Source: Leptotrichia sp. oral taxon 847 (GTDB lineage: Bacteria; Fusobacteriota; Fusobacteriia; Fusobacteriales; Leptotrichiaceae). Taken from it: DNA of 64,000 bases. The position numbers and the translations under genes were made by a program. How positions within the stretch are numbered: the first letter of the stretch is position 1; each line of letters begins with the position of its first letter. The stretch is from assembly GCF_001553645.1 (NCBI RefSeq), contig NZ_CP014231.1, positions 992,001 to 1,056,000 on the forward strand, written 5' to 3'. This document shows, in pieces, positions 1 to 8,889 of the stretch. The notes under the pieces were generated by a model that was not told the origin of the DNA, made no database searches, and saw only the letters and a list, made by a program, of their open reading frames with translations.

Positions 1-3000
1 AGCCTTTGGTTTTCCATTTTCATCAATTAATTGACTAGCATGTTCAGGTGTTGTAAAAATTACTCTTACATTTTTATATCCCAAATCAGAGTAAGCCTCT
101 TCAAAGGCACTTGCTATTTCTTTTCTTGTTTGTGCAACTTTCAATCTCTCTCCAGCAATATTATTGACTGTTTCAGAAAGTCTAGTTTCTCTCAACTGTC
201 CAAAGAAATTTCTGTTGTCATCTCCTGGGTCATGAATTGAATTATCAAGTGCCTTTGTAACATCCTTTATTTCATCTTTAGCCTTATTCAAATCTTCTTT
301 CAACTTACCAGGATTAGTAGCATACTCAATAGTCTGGCTCTCAATATTAACATTCGTAGAATGATGTTCATCTTTTGTAACTTCATTAGCTTTTGTAATA
401 TCCCTATTTATTGGACTTCCAGAAGCTTCTCCTATTTCTACATTTCCAACTACCGTATTTCTAGTTACTCCCTGTTTATCTCTATCATCTTGATTAAATC
501 CAATATTTGTAACTCTAGGAGATTTTCCTAATGAAGTCCCTACTGAAATTCCTGTTGTTGTCATTGTATCGTAGTTTTGAATATCATGCCCAACATACTT
601 ATCAACTTTAAATGTAGTACCATTTTCACTCTGTTTTCCAATAATAGCTCCAGTATTTTCAACTGTTCCAACATGAAGATTACTTCCCTCTCCAACAATA
701 AAGCTGCTTTGATTATCTACAAATGCTCTACTTCCGCTTGTTCTGCTTCCATTTACATTTAAAGAACTAGGAACTCCATTTGCACTTATTCCTACACTTG
801 CTCCGCTTGATCTTCCAGTTGTCGTGCTTGTGTTCTGTCTGCTTTCTACAACCAGCTTGCCGATATTACCTGTAACTTTTCCGCCTTCCTGGTTAAATCC
901 TGAAAGTGTCATTGTACCAGTATTATTGTGAACTTCATTTACATTTTGAAAATTACCATTTTGATAAATAGTTTCAGTTGTATTCAAATTACTTCTATTT
1001 GCAGAAACACTTCCACCATTTCCAGTAATCTGTGTTCCGTAGCCATATCCAATTGTCGCTCCCGTACTTATTCCAAAGTTTGAACTTCTTGAACTGCTGC
1101 TGTTATGAAGTTCCACTGCTTCCTTCCGAATATTTTTAACATTGTTGTAGATAAATGTTCCGCCTTGTGCCTGTGTCCCCTGATAAGTTATGTTGTTTAC
1201 ATTGTTGTAGGTAATGCTAGAATTTTCATTCATTGGTTTCATTGTCGTAACTACAGCACTTTCATTGTGGGAGTTGTTACTGTTTTTAGAAGTAGAATAT
1301 CCTGCATTTACTCCAATATTTGCATAAAAGTTATTGTTTGCACTCGCATTTCTTACTTCACTTTGACTTAAATTTCCTGTGTGATAAGCCTGTCTTGTCC
1401 CTTGATTCCCTGCAAGTCCTGAAACCATTCCAGTTCCTGCATTTACTCCAGCTACAAGTCCACCTATCGTATCTCCTCTTCTAACTTGCTTTACAGCTCC
1501 AGCTGCTTGTTCCACTCTATCTTTTATTGGACTATTTATTCCAATTGACACACCAAAATTACTGCTTCTTGAAGTAGTTTTTACATCTCTTGTATCAATT
1601 CTTGCACCATATTTTACATCACCATTATTAATCTGAATATTTCCATACTCAAAATTTGTTGCCGTAATTTCTGCTCCGTTATTTAGCACACTTCCATCGC
1701 CAATTCTTAAATTTGATTTGGCATTTATCGTATCTTTTTCATCATAGGTGCTGCTTGACTTTCCATAATTTAATGAAGCCGTTCCGTGACTAATTCCTGC
1801 ACTAAATCCTCTGGATGTATTTTTTTCATAAAAACTATTATGTAATTCTCTCGAATCTGTTGTCAATTTTCCGCCAACAAAGGTATTTTCACCTAAATCA
1901 ATGTTACTTCCGATTCCTGTCAAGTTTCCTTCGATTCTTGCTCCACTAAGCTGTAAATTTCCTGCAACATTTTCTTCCTGATGAGATTTTATGTATGTAC
2001 TGCTTTTAGAAACCGTATTCTTACTTGTCTGTTTTGACTCCAAGTCGTAACTGTTTACAGCGGATTCTACATTCACTTTCCCAATTTTCAGACCTTGTGT
2101 ATCTCCGCCAATAAATGCTGAGCCTGTAAGGTTTAAATCTCCTATTCTTCCTGAAGTAGAATTTGCAGTTACTTCTCCGCCTAAATGTTCTGTTGCACCA
2201 TATTTTGTGTAATTATTGCTGCCCTTGCCGAATTTATCTTCACCGCTTAAAGATAATGCCGATACATTGAATTTATTTACATCAAGTTCAAGATGATTTG
2301 TGTTTAGAATTCCTCCTGTTGACTCATAGCTGTTACCCTTAATAAAAGTTAATCCATTTGAAGAAATTTGCCCAATTGAGCCTATTTCTTCATGCCAGCT
2401 TCTGTCAAACTCGCCATTATTGAATCCTACTTTTCTTTTGGTTGTATTGTTGATTACATTTCCATTTTCAGAAATTAAACCTACAACTTCATTTCCCTTT
2501 ATTTTTCCGCCGATATTTTCAATATTTCCAACTGAACTTATGAAAGTTCTATCTCCTGAAATTTCAGAAAGAAGATTTGTTGTAGTCTCATTTCTCACAG
2601 TATTTGCCTCAACATAGGTAACTCCACCATTACCCCATTTTGTACCATCGTTTACAAAGTCCTTAGTCTTGACATATGTTCCATTTATTCCACCAATTCT
2701 ATTTCTAGTGTCATCGCTTATGCTTTCCCTAGTTCTGCTTGACAAGTAAATTTGCGGTGTCAAAACACTGACTCCATTCACTTCCTTTGAAACATACCAG
2801 ATAATATCTTCATTTAAGGCATTTATCTGATCCTGAGTCAATGCCTGACCGACAACAAGACCAAGCCTTGCCTTTTCATCAGCTGCATTATCCATCATTG
2901 ACTGAATCAATTCCTGATTAGATTTTCCGTTCAAAAAGCTTGTTCCAAGCTTTTCATTTAAAGCTCTTGTTAGCAATTGATTGTACAAAATTTTAGGTAC

Positions 3001-3024
3001 ACTTAATTTTTTAAGATATTGATT
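1..3024 (-). CDS. Headless haemagglutinin-repeat (TpsA/FhaB-like) reading frame, runs off left edge
   Basis: The minus-strand frame stays open from just after a stop codon at 3027-3025 to the window edge, more than 1,000 codons. Its content is typical of the haemagglutinin-repeat part of two-partner-secretion exoproteins: an opening stretch with QALTQDQINAL and DIIWYVSKEV, then many Asn/Gly/Ser-rich beta-helix repeats. A recurring RSSNFG block appears in several of them. The last 150 or so codons before the edge look like a non-repeat pre-toxin region. There is no signal peptide, no TPS secretion domain, and no ATG with a ribosome site near the 5' end. The frame begins in phase directly behind the stop of the lipoprotein gene at 3025. 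It is therefore a truncated gene, an orphan recombination module, or a pseudogene. An internal ATG is possible but unsupported. The family call is firm; whether it is expressed is unknown. Confidence 0.75.
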
Positions 3025-3645
3025 TTATAAATTTTCAATAAGATAATCATATATCTCATGTGCTTCTTCTTGTAATTCTTGTTCATAATACGCATAGTAA
3101 TGTTCTGAAATTTTTTTCATTTTGTAAGTGTATTTTCCGTCAATTATAAATGTAGAAACTCCTTTATAGGTATTTAAAAGTTTATATTCATAAGTATTTA
3201 GAAGTTTATAATTTTCTTGTTTTTTTGCACTATTGTACAATTCTTCAAACGCTATTCTTTCATCTTTTGAATCAGTTATTGAAAAAAAACCTATATTTTT
3301 TTCTTTATCATATAAATAATAACCATCACTTATTTTCTTCAATATAAAATTTTTAGGTAAAGTAACAGTAAAAACTTCATTATTACCTTTGACTTTAATT
3401 TTTATTAATTCTCTTTTCTTTATGGATTCAAAATAATTTTTAACTTTTAAAGGGTTATTTTTTGTAAAAATATTTAATCCATCTACATCTTTTTCTGTTC
3501 TATCACGAGTACAACCATATTCAGCACAATAATAAGTCCCCATTGTCCCCAATAAATATGTTCCTGCCGCTGCTGTTGTTAATAAACAGGAATTTAAACA
3601 AAAAATGCTTATCAATATCAATAATATAAACTTTAACTTTTTCAT
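3025..3645 (-). CDS. Small lipoprotein, second copy of a tail-linked pair
   Basis: This 206-residue protein has a classical lipoprotein signal: MKK, a hydrophobic stretch, then lipobox LNSC at about residue 20. It is probably anchored in the inner or outer membrane facing the periplasm. The mature part holds a CAEYGC motif and a YYLYDKEK block. Both recur in the neighbouring lipoprotein at 3852-4442 (CADHGC, YYLYDKEK), so the two are paralogues. The ATG lies one base after the stop codon of a preceding tail remnant, the same junction as in the first copy. A short internal direct repeat (YKLLNTY twice) is visible at about residues 145-160. Being paired with the C-terminus of a secreted adhesin suggests an immunity or tethering role, but that is inference. 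I do not recognise a named family. Confidence 0.7.
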   Translation of the reverse strand: MKKLKFILLILISIFCLNSCLLTTAAAGTYLLGTMGTYYCAEYGCTRDRTEKDVDGLNIFTKNNPLKVKNYFESIKKRELIKIKVKGNNEVFTVTLPKNFILKKISDGYYLYDKEKNIGFFSITDSKDERIAFEELYNSAKKQENYKLLNTYEYKLLNTYKGVSTFIIDGKYTYKMKKISEHYYAYYEQELQEEAHEIYDYLIENL

Positions 3646-3646
3646 A

Positions 3647-3849
3647 TTAATTACCCACTCTTTCTCTCAACTTTTTTAACTGTTCATTTATATTTTGAGA
3701 TTTTTCTCTATTTATTTCAGGTTTCAGCATATTTACACCTTCATCAAGATTTATATTCTTAGATATGGATTATTTCTTGGAACATTCATAAGTATTTGTC
3801 CTTTCTTTGTTTAATCAAATCTTCCTGTTTTTTAAAGGTATTATCATAT
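3647..3849 (-). pseudogene. Eroded second copy of the adhesin C-terminal tail
   Basis: Reading on from the stop of the upstream lipoprotein gene, the translated fragments match the C-terminal tail encoded at 4444-4790. EYDNTFKKQEDLIKQRKDKY parallels QYENLVNKQKDYQVEFE, VPRNNPY parallels FPRNNSY, and NINEQLKKLRERVGN parallels NINDYLEHLRKRIGE. Frame changes and a stop separate the pieces, so it is a broken copy. It ends one base before the ATG of the second lipoprotein, exactly like the intact tail. It shows that tail plus lipoprotein was duplicated as a unit. Confidence 0.6.
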
Positions 3850-3851
3850 TC

Positions 3852-4442
3852 TTACCATTCTTTAACTAACTCTTTTAAAAAATTCGTAATCTTTTTCTCA
3901 TTTTCAGTGCTTGAGAGTATACCAAAAGTAAAATAAATATCCTTACCTATTCTATTTACATAATCTTTCTCAGAAGGATAAGATTTTGAAAAATAAATAT
4001 GCTCTCCTATTTTATTTATATACTCATTTGTTCCATCTATTACTCCAGTCATTAAATTTTCATTTTTATCTAATCTAAATCCCAAAGGGAAGCCTGTTTT
4101 TTTTTCTTTATCATATAGATAATAATTAATCATATATCCATATCTTCCAAATATATCATCACTATCATGATTGTACTTCATTAATGTCATGTTTTCCGGC
4201 AATAATATTTTCCGTCCTTCAATCTCTACATATTCTTTTTTTCTTTGCAATATTTCTTTTAAGTAATTTTCATACTCCTTTTTATCAAGAACTATATAAA
4301 TTCCTTGTGGATCTTTTTTAGTTGCCTTAGGCATTCCAGTCATCATACATCCATGATCCGCACAGAAACTTGCAAGGGTAAAACAAGAATTTAAACAAAT
4401 CATTGATAATAGTATCAATAATACAAACTTCAAATTTTTCAT
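3852..4442 (-). CDS. Small lipoprotein, first copy, coupled to adhesin tail
   Basis: A lipoprotein of 196 residues begins MKNLKFVLLILLS and carries lipobox LNSC near residue 20. A GTG nine bases upstream is also open, but AGGTG sits six bases before the ATG, so the ATG at 4442 is preferred. The mature part contains CADHGC (about residues 27-32), a YYLYDKEKKTGF segment and a duplicated KIGEHIYFSK / RIGKDIYFTF motif. The start codon lies one base after the stop of the adhesin tail at 4444, which implies translational coupling. It is paralogous to the lipoprotein at 3025-3645. Function is unknown; immunity to, or surface retention of, the adjacent exoprotein tail is plausible from position only. 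Confidence 0.7.
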   Translation of the reverse strand: MKNLKFVLLILLSMICLNSCFTLASFCADHGCMMTGMPKATKKDPQGIYIVLDKKEYENYLKEILQRKKEYVEIEGRKILLPENMTLMKYNHDSDDIFGRYGYMINYYLYDKEKKTGFPLGFRLDKNENLMTGVIDGTNEYINKIGEHIYFSKSYPSEKDYVNRIGKDIYFTFGILSSTENEKKITNFLKELVKEW

Positions 4443-4443
4443 A

Positions 4444-4710
4444 TTATTCACCTATCCTTTTTCTTAAATGTTCTAAATAATCATTGATATTTAATTGTTT
4501 ATTATCCTCAATCTTTTGCTTATTTGGAGCAAAAATCTCTAATTCCTTAATATCATAACTGTTATTTCGTGGAAAATCGGATTTCATTTCTTCTATCAAG
4601 ATATTATTTCTGAATTCTATCAAATCTTCAGGTTTAACCATAGGAATATTTATCAATCTATCTTTCACAACTGTTTCAAATTCAACTTGATAATCTTTTT
4701 GTTTATTCAC
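4444..4710 (-). pseudogene. Adhesin C-terminal tail, final fragment after frameshift
   Basis: An 88-codon stretch rich in charged residues ends in NINDYLEHLRKRIGE and stops one base before the downstream lipoprotein ATG. Upstream of its nominal GTG the same frame stays open to about 4790 (ELYQKWINEK, then FEKQYENLVN). It joins the preceding fragment (4749-5252) if one A is removed from an A-run near 4790. It is therefore the last piece of the broken tpsA-like gene, not a separate protein. No toxin family is recognisable. Confidence 0.55.
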
Positions 4711-4748
4711 TAAATTTTCATATTGTTTTTCAAATCCTTTTTTTACAT

Positions 4749-5252
4749 TTAAATTTTTTTCATTAATCCATTTTTGATATAATTCTTTTTTTCTTTTTCT
4801 ACTTCACGCAACTTATCACTGTATTCAAAAGATTCTGGGAAATATAGTCTATGAGGACTTAATTCTTCTGCTGTTTTCTTTCTTAACTCATTCATAACTT
4901 CTTTTTGAGCCTGTTCTTCTGTCATGTTAGTCTTGCTATTTTCAATTTTTTCTTTAATTTTTTTGTTTATATATTTATTTAAATCATTTTCATTTTTTAT
5001 ATTCTTAATACTCCTTTGAGTTACTACAGTTTTTTTTATTTCATCATCTGTGAATGTTAATATCTCACCGTTATGATTATTTGATTTATTTTTATTATTT
5101 TTATTGAAAAAACTAGGTAATAATAATGTTGTATCTCTTTCTATTGTTGCCAATGCAGAAATATTTTTAAATTTATCTTGAATAAATGTTCTTTGATGAT
5201 TTTCTATTCCTCCCATATTTACGTGTTTTTTTTCAGAAATTGTTCCTTTCAC
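4749..5252 (-). pseudogene. Adhesin tail fragment (third piece of broken tpsA-like gene)
   Basis: A 167-codon piece opens with a nominal GTG (KGTISEKKHVNMGG). The same frame extends upstream through DYKNLGSASNFTDGITS to about 5330, where it joins the 5309-5605 piece by a one-base change in an A/T run. The sequence is hydrophilic and Lys/Asn/Glu-rich with predicted helices (NDLNKYINKKIKEKIENSK). It is presumably the variable C-terminal region of the exoprotein. There is no catalytic motif I recognise. The 3' end is broken by another shift at about 4790. Confidence 0.5.
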
Positions 5253-5308
5253 ACCTAAAAAATATCCATCTTCACTTGTAATTCCATCTGTAAAATTTGA
5301 AGCAGAAC

Positions 5309-5605
5309 CTAAATTTTTATAATCAGCAATGCTACCTTGTTCATAAAAATTTTGTCAGCTCTTGGGCTTCCAGTATGATCCAAAGAAATATTAGAAAAAT
5401 CCATATCTCCATTTTTGATTGACAAATTAACTCCACCTTCAAAATAAAGGTTACCTTGACTATACTGTCTAACATGATACTGTTGATTTGGATTATTTGT
5501 TCTAATTAAAGTATTGTATCCTTTTGCAATTCCTGTTGAAATATTCCCTTTCCCATTAAACAACTTACCAAATATACTTTCCACTCCATCCCAGACACGT
5601 CCCAT
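5309..5605 (-). pseudogene. Adhesin fragment (second piece of broken tpsA-like gene)
   Basis: A 98-codon piece starts MGRVWDGVESIFGKLFNGKG and is open upstream in the same frame (KNREKFEITLTYNPT) to about 5675. There it overlaps the end of the 533-codon haemagglutinin piece in the neighbouring frame, so a one-base shift separates them. The content (NTLIRTNNPNQQYHVRQYSQ, then GSPRADK) fits the region between the beta-helix repeats and the C-terminal tail. At its 3' end the frame is lost in a run of four A followed by five T near 5330. Confidence 0.5.
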
Positions 5606-5649
5606 TGTTGGATTATAAGTTAATGTTATTTCAAATTTTTCTCTATTTT

Positions 5650-7251
5650 TTATTGCATCCTGAGATCTATATTGATTGCATTAGCAGCTCCTCTTTCAAG
5701 TTCTTCGGCCATTCCATTTCCAAACAAGTCCTTTTGATTTTCACTAATAGGAAGATCATCTAATCTTTCAATTTTAGTCATAGACTCTACAGAGTTCCCT
5801 CTTCCTCTTATTGTAATTCCATCAACTTTATTTTCAGTAAAGGCTTTTAAAATAAATTCTCCAACTGCACCATATTGTCCAGATGTAGGAATTAGCCCAT
5901 ATTCTTCATTGTACAATTTAGTATCAATAAAATCCTCAACTTGTCTTATAGTCTTAAATGTTGCTGCTCTAAATGTATCTTCATTACTTTTTCCAGCAAC
6001 AAATTGTGGAATAAATGAAATTTTATCAGTAAAATTACCAATAGTTGCTACATTTTCTGAAATTATCTGATTTCCTTTCCCCCATCCTTTTCTTTCATCG
6101 TTGTAATCTATTCCGATTCTTTTTACTTCTACATCTCTTGTCTTTTCATCAGATTTGGATATATCACGATTTACAGCAACTGTGCCCTGATTAGTAACTA
6201 TTGTTCCATTTCCAATGGTTGCTCTGCTTACTTTTTCCACTTCGCTTCCTGCAAATCCTGCTCCACCATCATTTTCATAACGTTCTACAACATAGTTATT
6301 ATCTTTGTTACCCTTTTGTTTATTTATTATGTCTCTTCTTGTGATATTTGCATTTGCATCCAGTGCCAAGAAATTGTCCTTGCTTACAATGTCATGTGTT
6401 TCAATTTCATTAGCTTTCACAATAAGATTTCCTTTATCAATTCCATTTTCCTCATTTGAAATTTTTGCTCCAGTTAATGTCAATTTATTTCCGACATCTA
6501 CTCTTACACTATTTCTTCCAATTAATGAAGTCTGTTCATTTACCCAGTTCTTATCTCTTGTAGTGTAGTTTAAGCCTCCAACATAGGATTTATTTGCTCC
6601 TGTTACATTTCCGACACCTGTATTTATTCCTGTCTGTCTCATTTTTTCATAATCCTGTAAACTTTCAATTTCCAAATTATTTTTAACACCCACATTTAAA
6701 TTATTTGCTGAAATATTTGCACCTTTTATTGTTCCGTTATCAATTTGAATATTCAAATTATTGGCTGCATCTATTTTTGCATTGTTATATGCATATCCCT
6801 CCATTTTCCCACGATTAATATTTCCTGAAATGGATAAATTTGGATCTAATATATTGTATTCTCCTGAAAGTTCATACGATGTATTTTTATTATTCATAGA
6901 TGATTTAGAAGCCTTTATATCAAGATTTTTTGTTTGAATATTAATATCGTTATATGATTTTATATCAGCTCCTCTTATCCCAATTTTTTCAGTCCCTCTA
7001 ATATTAATATTATTTCCTGCTGTAAGACTAGTTCTTTCAATCGTTCCTTCATTTCCTTCACTTGAAGTTCTGGCTATCGAAGCTTTAGCATAAAGTCCAG
7101 CCTTTCCACTTCCTTCTTTTGGTCCCGCAAACAAGTTATTAAGTCCATTTATTGCTTTTTCACTATCATGAAAAGCTCCTAAAAGATCATCTCCCTTAGC
7201 TAATTTTCTTATAGGCGAAATTAAGTCTTCCAAGTGTCCTAACCTTTCCAA
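5650..7251 (-). pseudogene. Haemagglutinin-repeat fragment of tpsA-like exoprotein
   Basis: A 533-codon frame holds haemagglutinin-type beta-helix repeats (SLTAGNNINIRGTEK, ADIKSYNDINIQTKNLDIKA, NLNIQIDNGTIKGANISANN). A pre-tail segment follows, ending near residue 533. It has no signal peptide and no TPS domain. The frame continues upstream of its nominal ATG (SKTVESFKDYYKGLERLGHL) to about 7300, where it abuts the POTRA part of the tpsB remnant. The 5' half of the gene has been deleted. A single-base shift at about 5670 ends this piece; the next continues in another frame. It would have been exported by the adjacent TpsB, which is also destroyed. Confidence 0.7.
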
Positions 7252-7880
7252 ACCTTTATAATAATCTTTAAAAGATTCAACAGTTTTAGATATGTAAAGT
7301 TATCCGTAGCAGTATCCAGATCTCTTATATTCAACACTTTCCCTCTGTTTTTAGGAAACATAAAAAATTCCTTATACTTGTCGAGTCCATTGCCAGAATT
7401 AATTCTGACATCTTCAATCTTCCCTGCGACAACTTTTAAGTTTAAAGTTCCTGTAGTCAAATCATTTTTATCTGAAACTGTCGCAATACTTGTAATATAC
7501 CCTTTAGAAACTAATTTATTAGTAATTTCAACCAGAATATTTTGAATATCGCTGTTTCCCATTTCCAAATATTCATATTTTTTAAGTATGTTTTTCTTTT
7601 CTTTCTTAGAAAGTAGTTTGTCTTTATCTTCAATATCAATTTCATTTATCAAAAATTTTTTAGAATTTTTATCATCAAAGTTGCTATTTTTATCAATTTT
7701 TGGAACATCATTAAATCTAGTATTTTCAAATTCTTCTTGACTTTTTTGCTGCTCCATCCTGCTTCTTTCCTGCTCAAGCTGTCTTTGCTGAATATCTAAA
7801 ATTTTAGTAGCATCATCAACAGGTGCTGAAAAATTAATAGTGGCTAGGAAAAAAATTAGTATTGTTATATATTTTTTATA
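7239..7880 (-). pseudogene. TpsB (FhaC/ShlB-type) transporter remnant, start lost and barrel deleted
   Basis: From 7757 the frame encodes 172 residues that include a POTRA-type domain (LVSKGYITSIATVS, LNLKVVAGKIEDVRI) ending in RDLDTATDNF. Upstream in the same frame lies an intact signal peptide (KKYITILIFFLATINFSA) and a Gln/Glu-rich linker, as in TpsB proteins. The codon where the start should be (7880-7878) reads TAT, seven bases after AAGGTGG, and an in-frame TAA precedes it. At about 7300 the sequence switches to the interior of a tpsA-like gene, so the beta-barrel is missing. This remnant cannot make a functional outer-membrane transporter. Confidence 0.75.
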
Positions 7881-7927
7881 ATTTTAACCACCTTTTTATT
7901 AAAATTTCAAAAAAAATATTATTTAAA

Positions 7928-7956
7928 AGTATACTCCTCTATTGGTAAATTGTCAA
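7928..7956 (-). promoter_or_regulatory. Sigma-70 promoter of the tpsB remnant
   Basis: TTGACA (7951-7956), a 17-base spacer and TATACT (7928-7933) on the minus strand, about 40 bases before the AAGGTGG ribosome site. It is close to consensus and well kept although the gene behind it has lost its start codon. Confidence 0.75.
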
Positions 7957-8119
7957 GATTTTTTTCAAGACGACGGAATAAGGTAAATTGCAAGAGTATG
8001 ACACTTTTTATAAAATGTTTTGAGAGCGTAAACTTCTTTGTGTAAATAAACTAGAGAATCCTTATATTACTGGACTTTCATATAACATTTACATAAACTA
8101 CTGGACATTTTATAATAAA

Positions 8120-8164
8120 AAAATAAACTATTCTTAATTTTTATATTTAAGAGTAGTTTATTTT
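8120..8164 (-). terminator. Terminator after the OmpA-family gene
   Basis: A long hairpin, arms AAAATAAACTA-TTCTTAA and TTAAGAG-TAGTTTATTTT, lies just past the stop at 8171 and is followed by A/T-rich sequence on both strands. The region from here to 7957 holds no gene that I can support; it has only a short repeated ACTGGAC near 8072 and 8102. Confidence 0.6.
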
Positions 8165-8170
8165 ATTTTT

Positions 8171-8713
8171 TTAACTTTGATTTTCACTGATTTTTATTTC
8201 AATTCTTCTGTTTTTTGCTCTTCCATCTTCGCTGTCATTTGATGCAATAGGATTACTGTCCCCTTTTCCAACTGTTTCAACAATTCTTTCAGGCGCAAGT
8301 CCTAAAGCAATTAATCTTTCCTCAATACTTTCAGCTCTTCTAAGTGACAACTCTTTGTTATAACTTTTTGTCCCTTTTGAATCCGTATATCCAATAATTG
8401 AAATCTTTAAATTTTTATCTTCAATATATTTTTTTACTTTTTCTAATATTGAATTGTACTCATCTTTTATATTTGCACTATTGTAGTCAAAGTTTAGCTT
8501 ATTTGTATCTAATACCAACAAATTTGCTTCATCTTTTTTTGCTTCAGTTACATACGATTCTTCTATATTTTCGGAATTTGTATTATCTACCTCGACAGCA
8601 TCCGTTCTCATAGCATTATCTCTTAAATTTGAAGTTGTTATTTTTTTTGCAGTAGTTGGTGCCGAAACTAATAGCACAGATAACATCGCTGTTACTTTTG
8701 ATTTTTTGTCCAT
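8171..8713 (-). CDS. OmpA-family peptidoglycan-binding outer-membrane protein
   Basis: A 180-residue protein with an N-terminal export signal (KVTAMLSVLLVSAPTTA), a short acidic linker, and a C-terminal OmpA domain over roughly the last 110 residues. The domain shows LNFDYNSANIK, IIGYTDSKGTKSYN, LSLRRAESI and GRAKNRRIEI, the hallmarks of the peptidoglycan-binding fold that grips diaminopimelate or its equivalent. There is no beta-barrel domain, so it is probably a periplasmic or lipoprotein-like anchor rather than a porin. An ATG 21 bases upstream is open, but AGAAGGTG lies inside that extension, seven bases before the ATG at 8713, so I take 8713. A TATAAT at 8774-8779 fits its promoter. It has its own terminator. 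Confidence 0.85.
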   Translation of the reverse strand: MDKKSKVTAMLSVLLVSAPTTAKKITTSNLRDNAMRTDAVEVDNTNSENIEESYVTEAKKDEANLLVLDTNKLNFDYNSANIKDEYNSILEKVKKYIEDKNLKISIIGYTDSKGTKSYNKELSLRRAESIEERLIALGLAPERIVETVGKGDSNPIASNDSEDGRAKNRRIEIKISENQS

Positions 8714-8889
8714 TCTATCACCTTCTCTTCCCATTTATTTCAATTTTATTTTTATTAAATATTCACTGTTCTAATTATACTACATTTCTTTAAATTTTCA
8801 TAGAATTTTTTTTGATTTTTTTTCAATTTCACATATTTAATAAGATAAATAATTTTTATTTTTTAGTATTTTCAAATATTTTAATAAAT

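Noticed and set aside
31-2617. Short plus-strand frames in the haemagglutinin region
   Set aside because: They are antisense to a single continuous minus-strand frame with clear haemagglutinin repeats.
6305-6568. 87-codon plus-strand frame
   Set aside because: Antisense to the haemagglutinin fragment; hydrophobic only because the opposite strand is Asn/Lys-rich.
7960-8110. Possible further copy of the repeat family upstream of the tpsB remnant
   Set aside because: A few words look similar (GAGTATG, TAAACTTCT) but the order of blocks does not match copies A to D.
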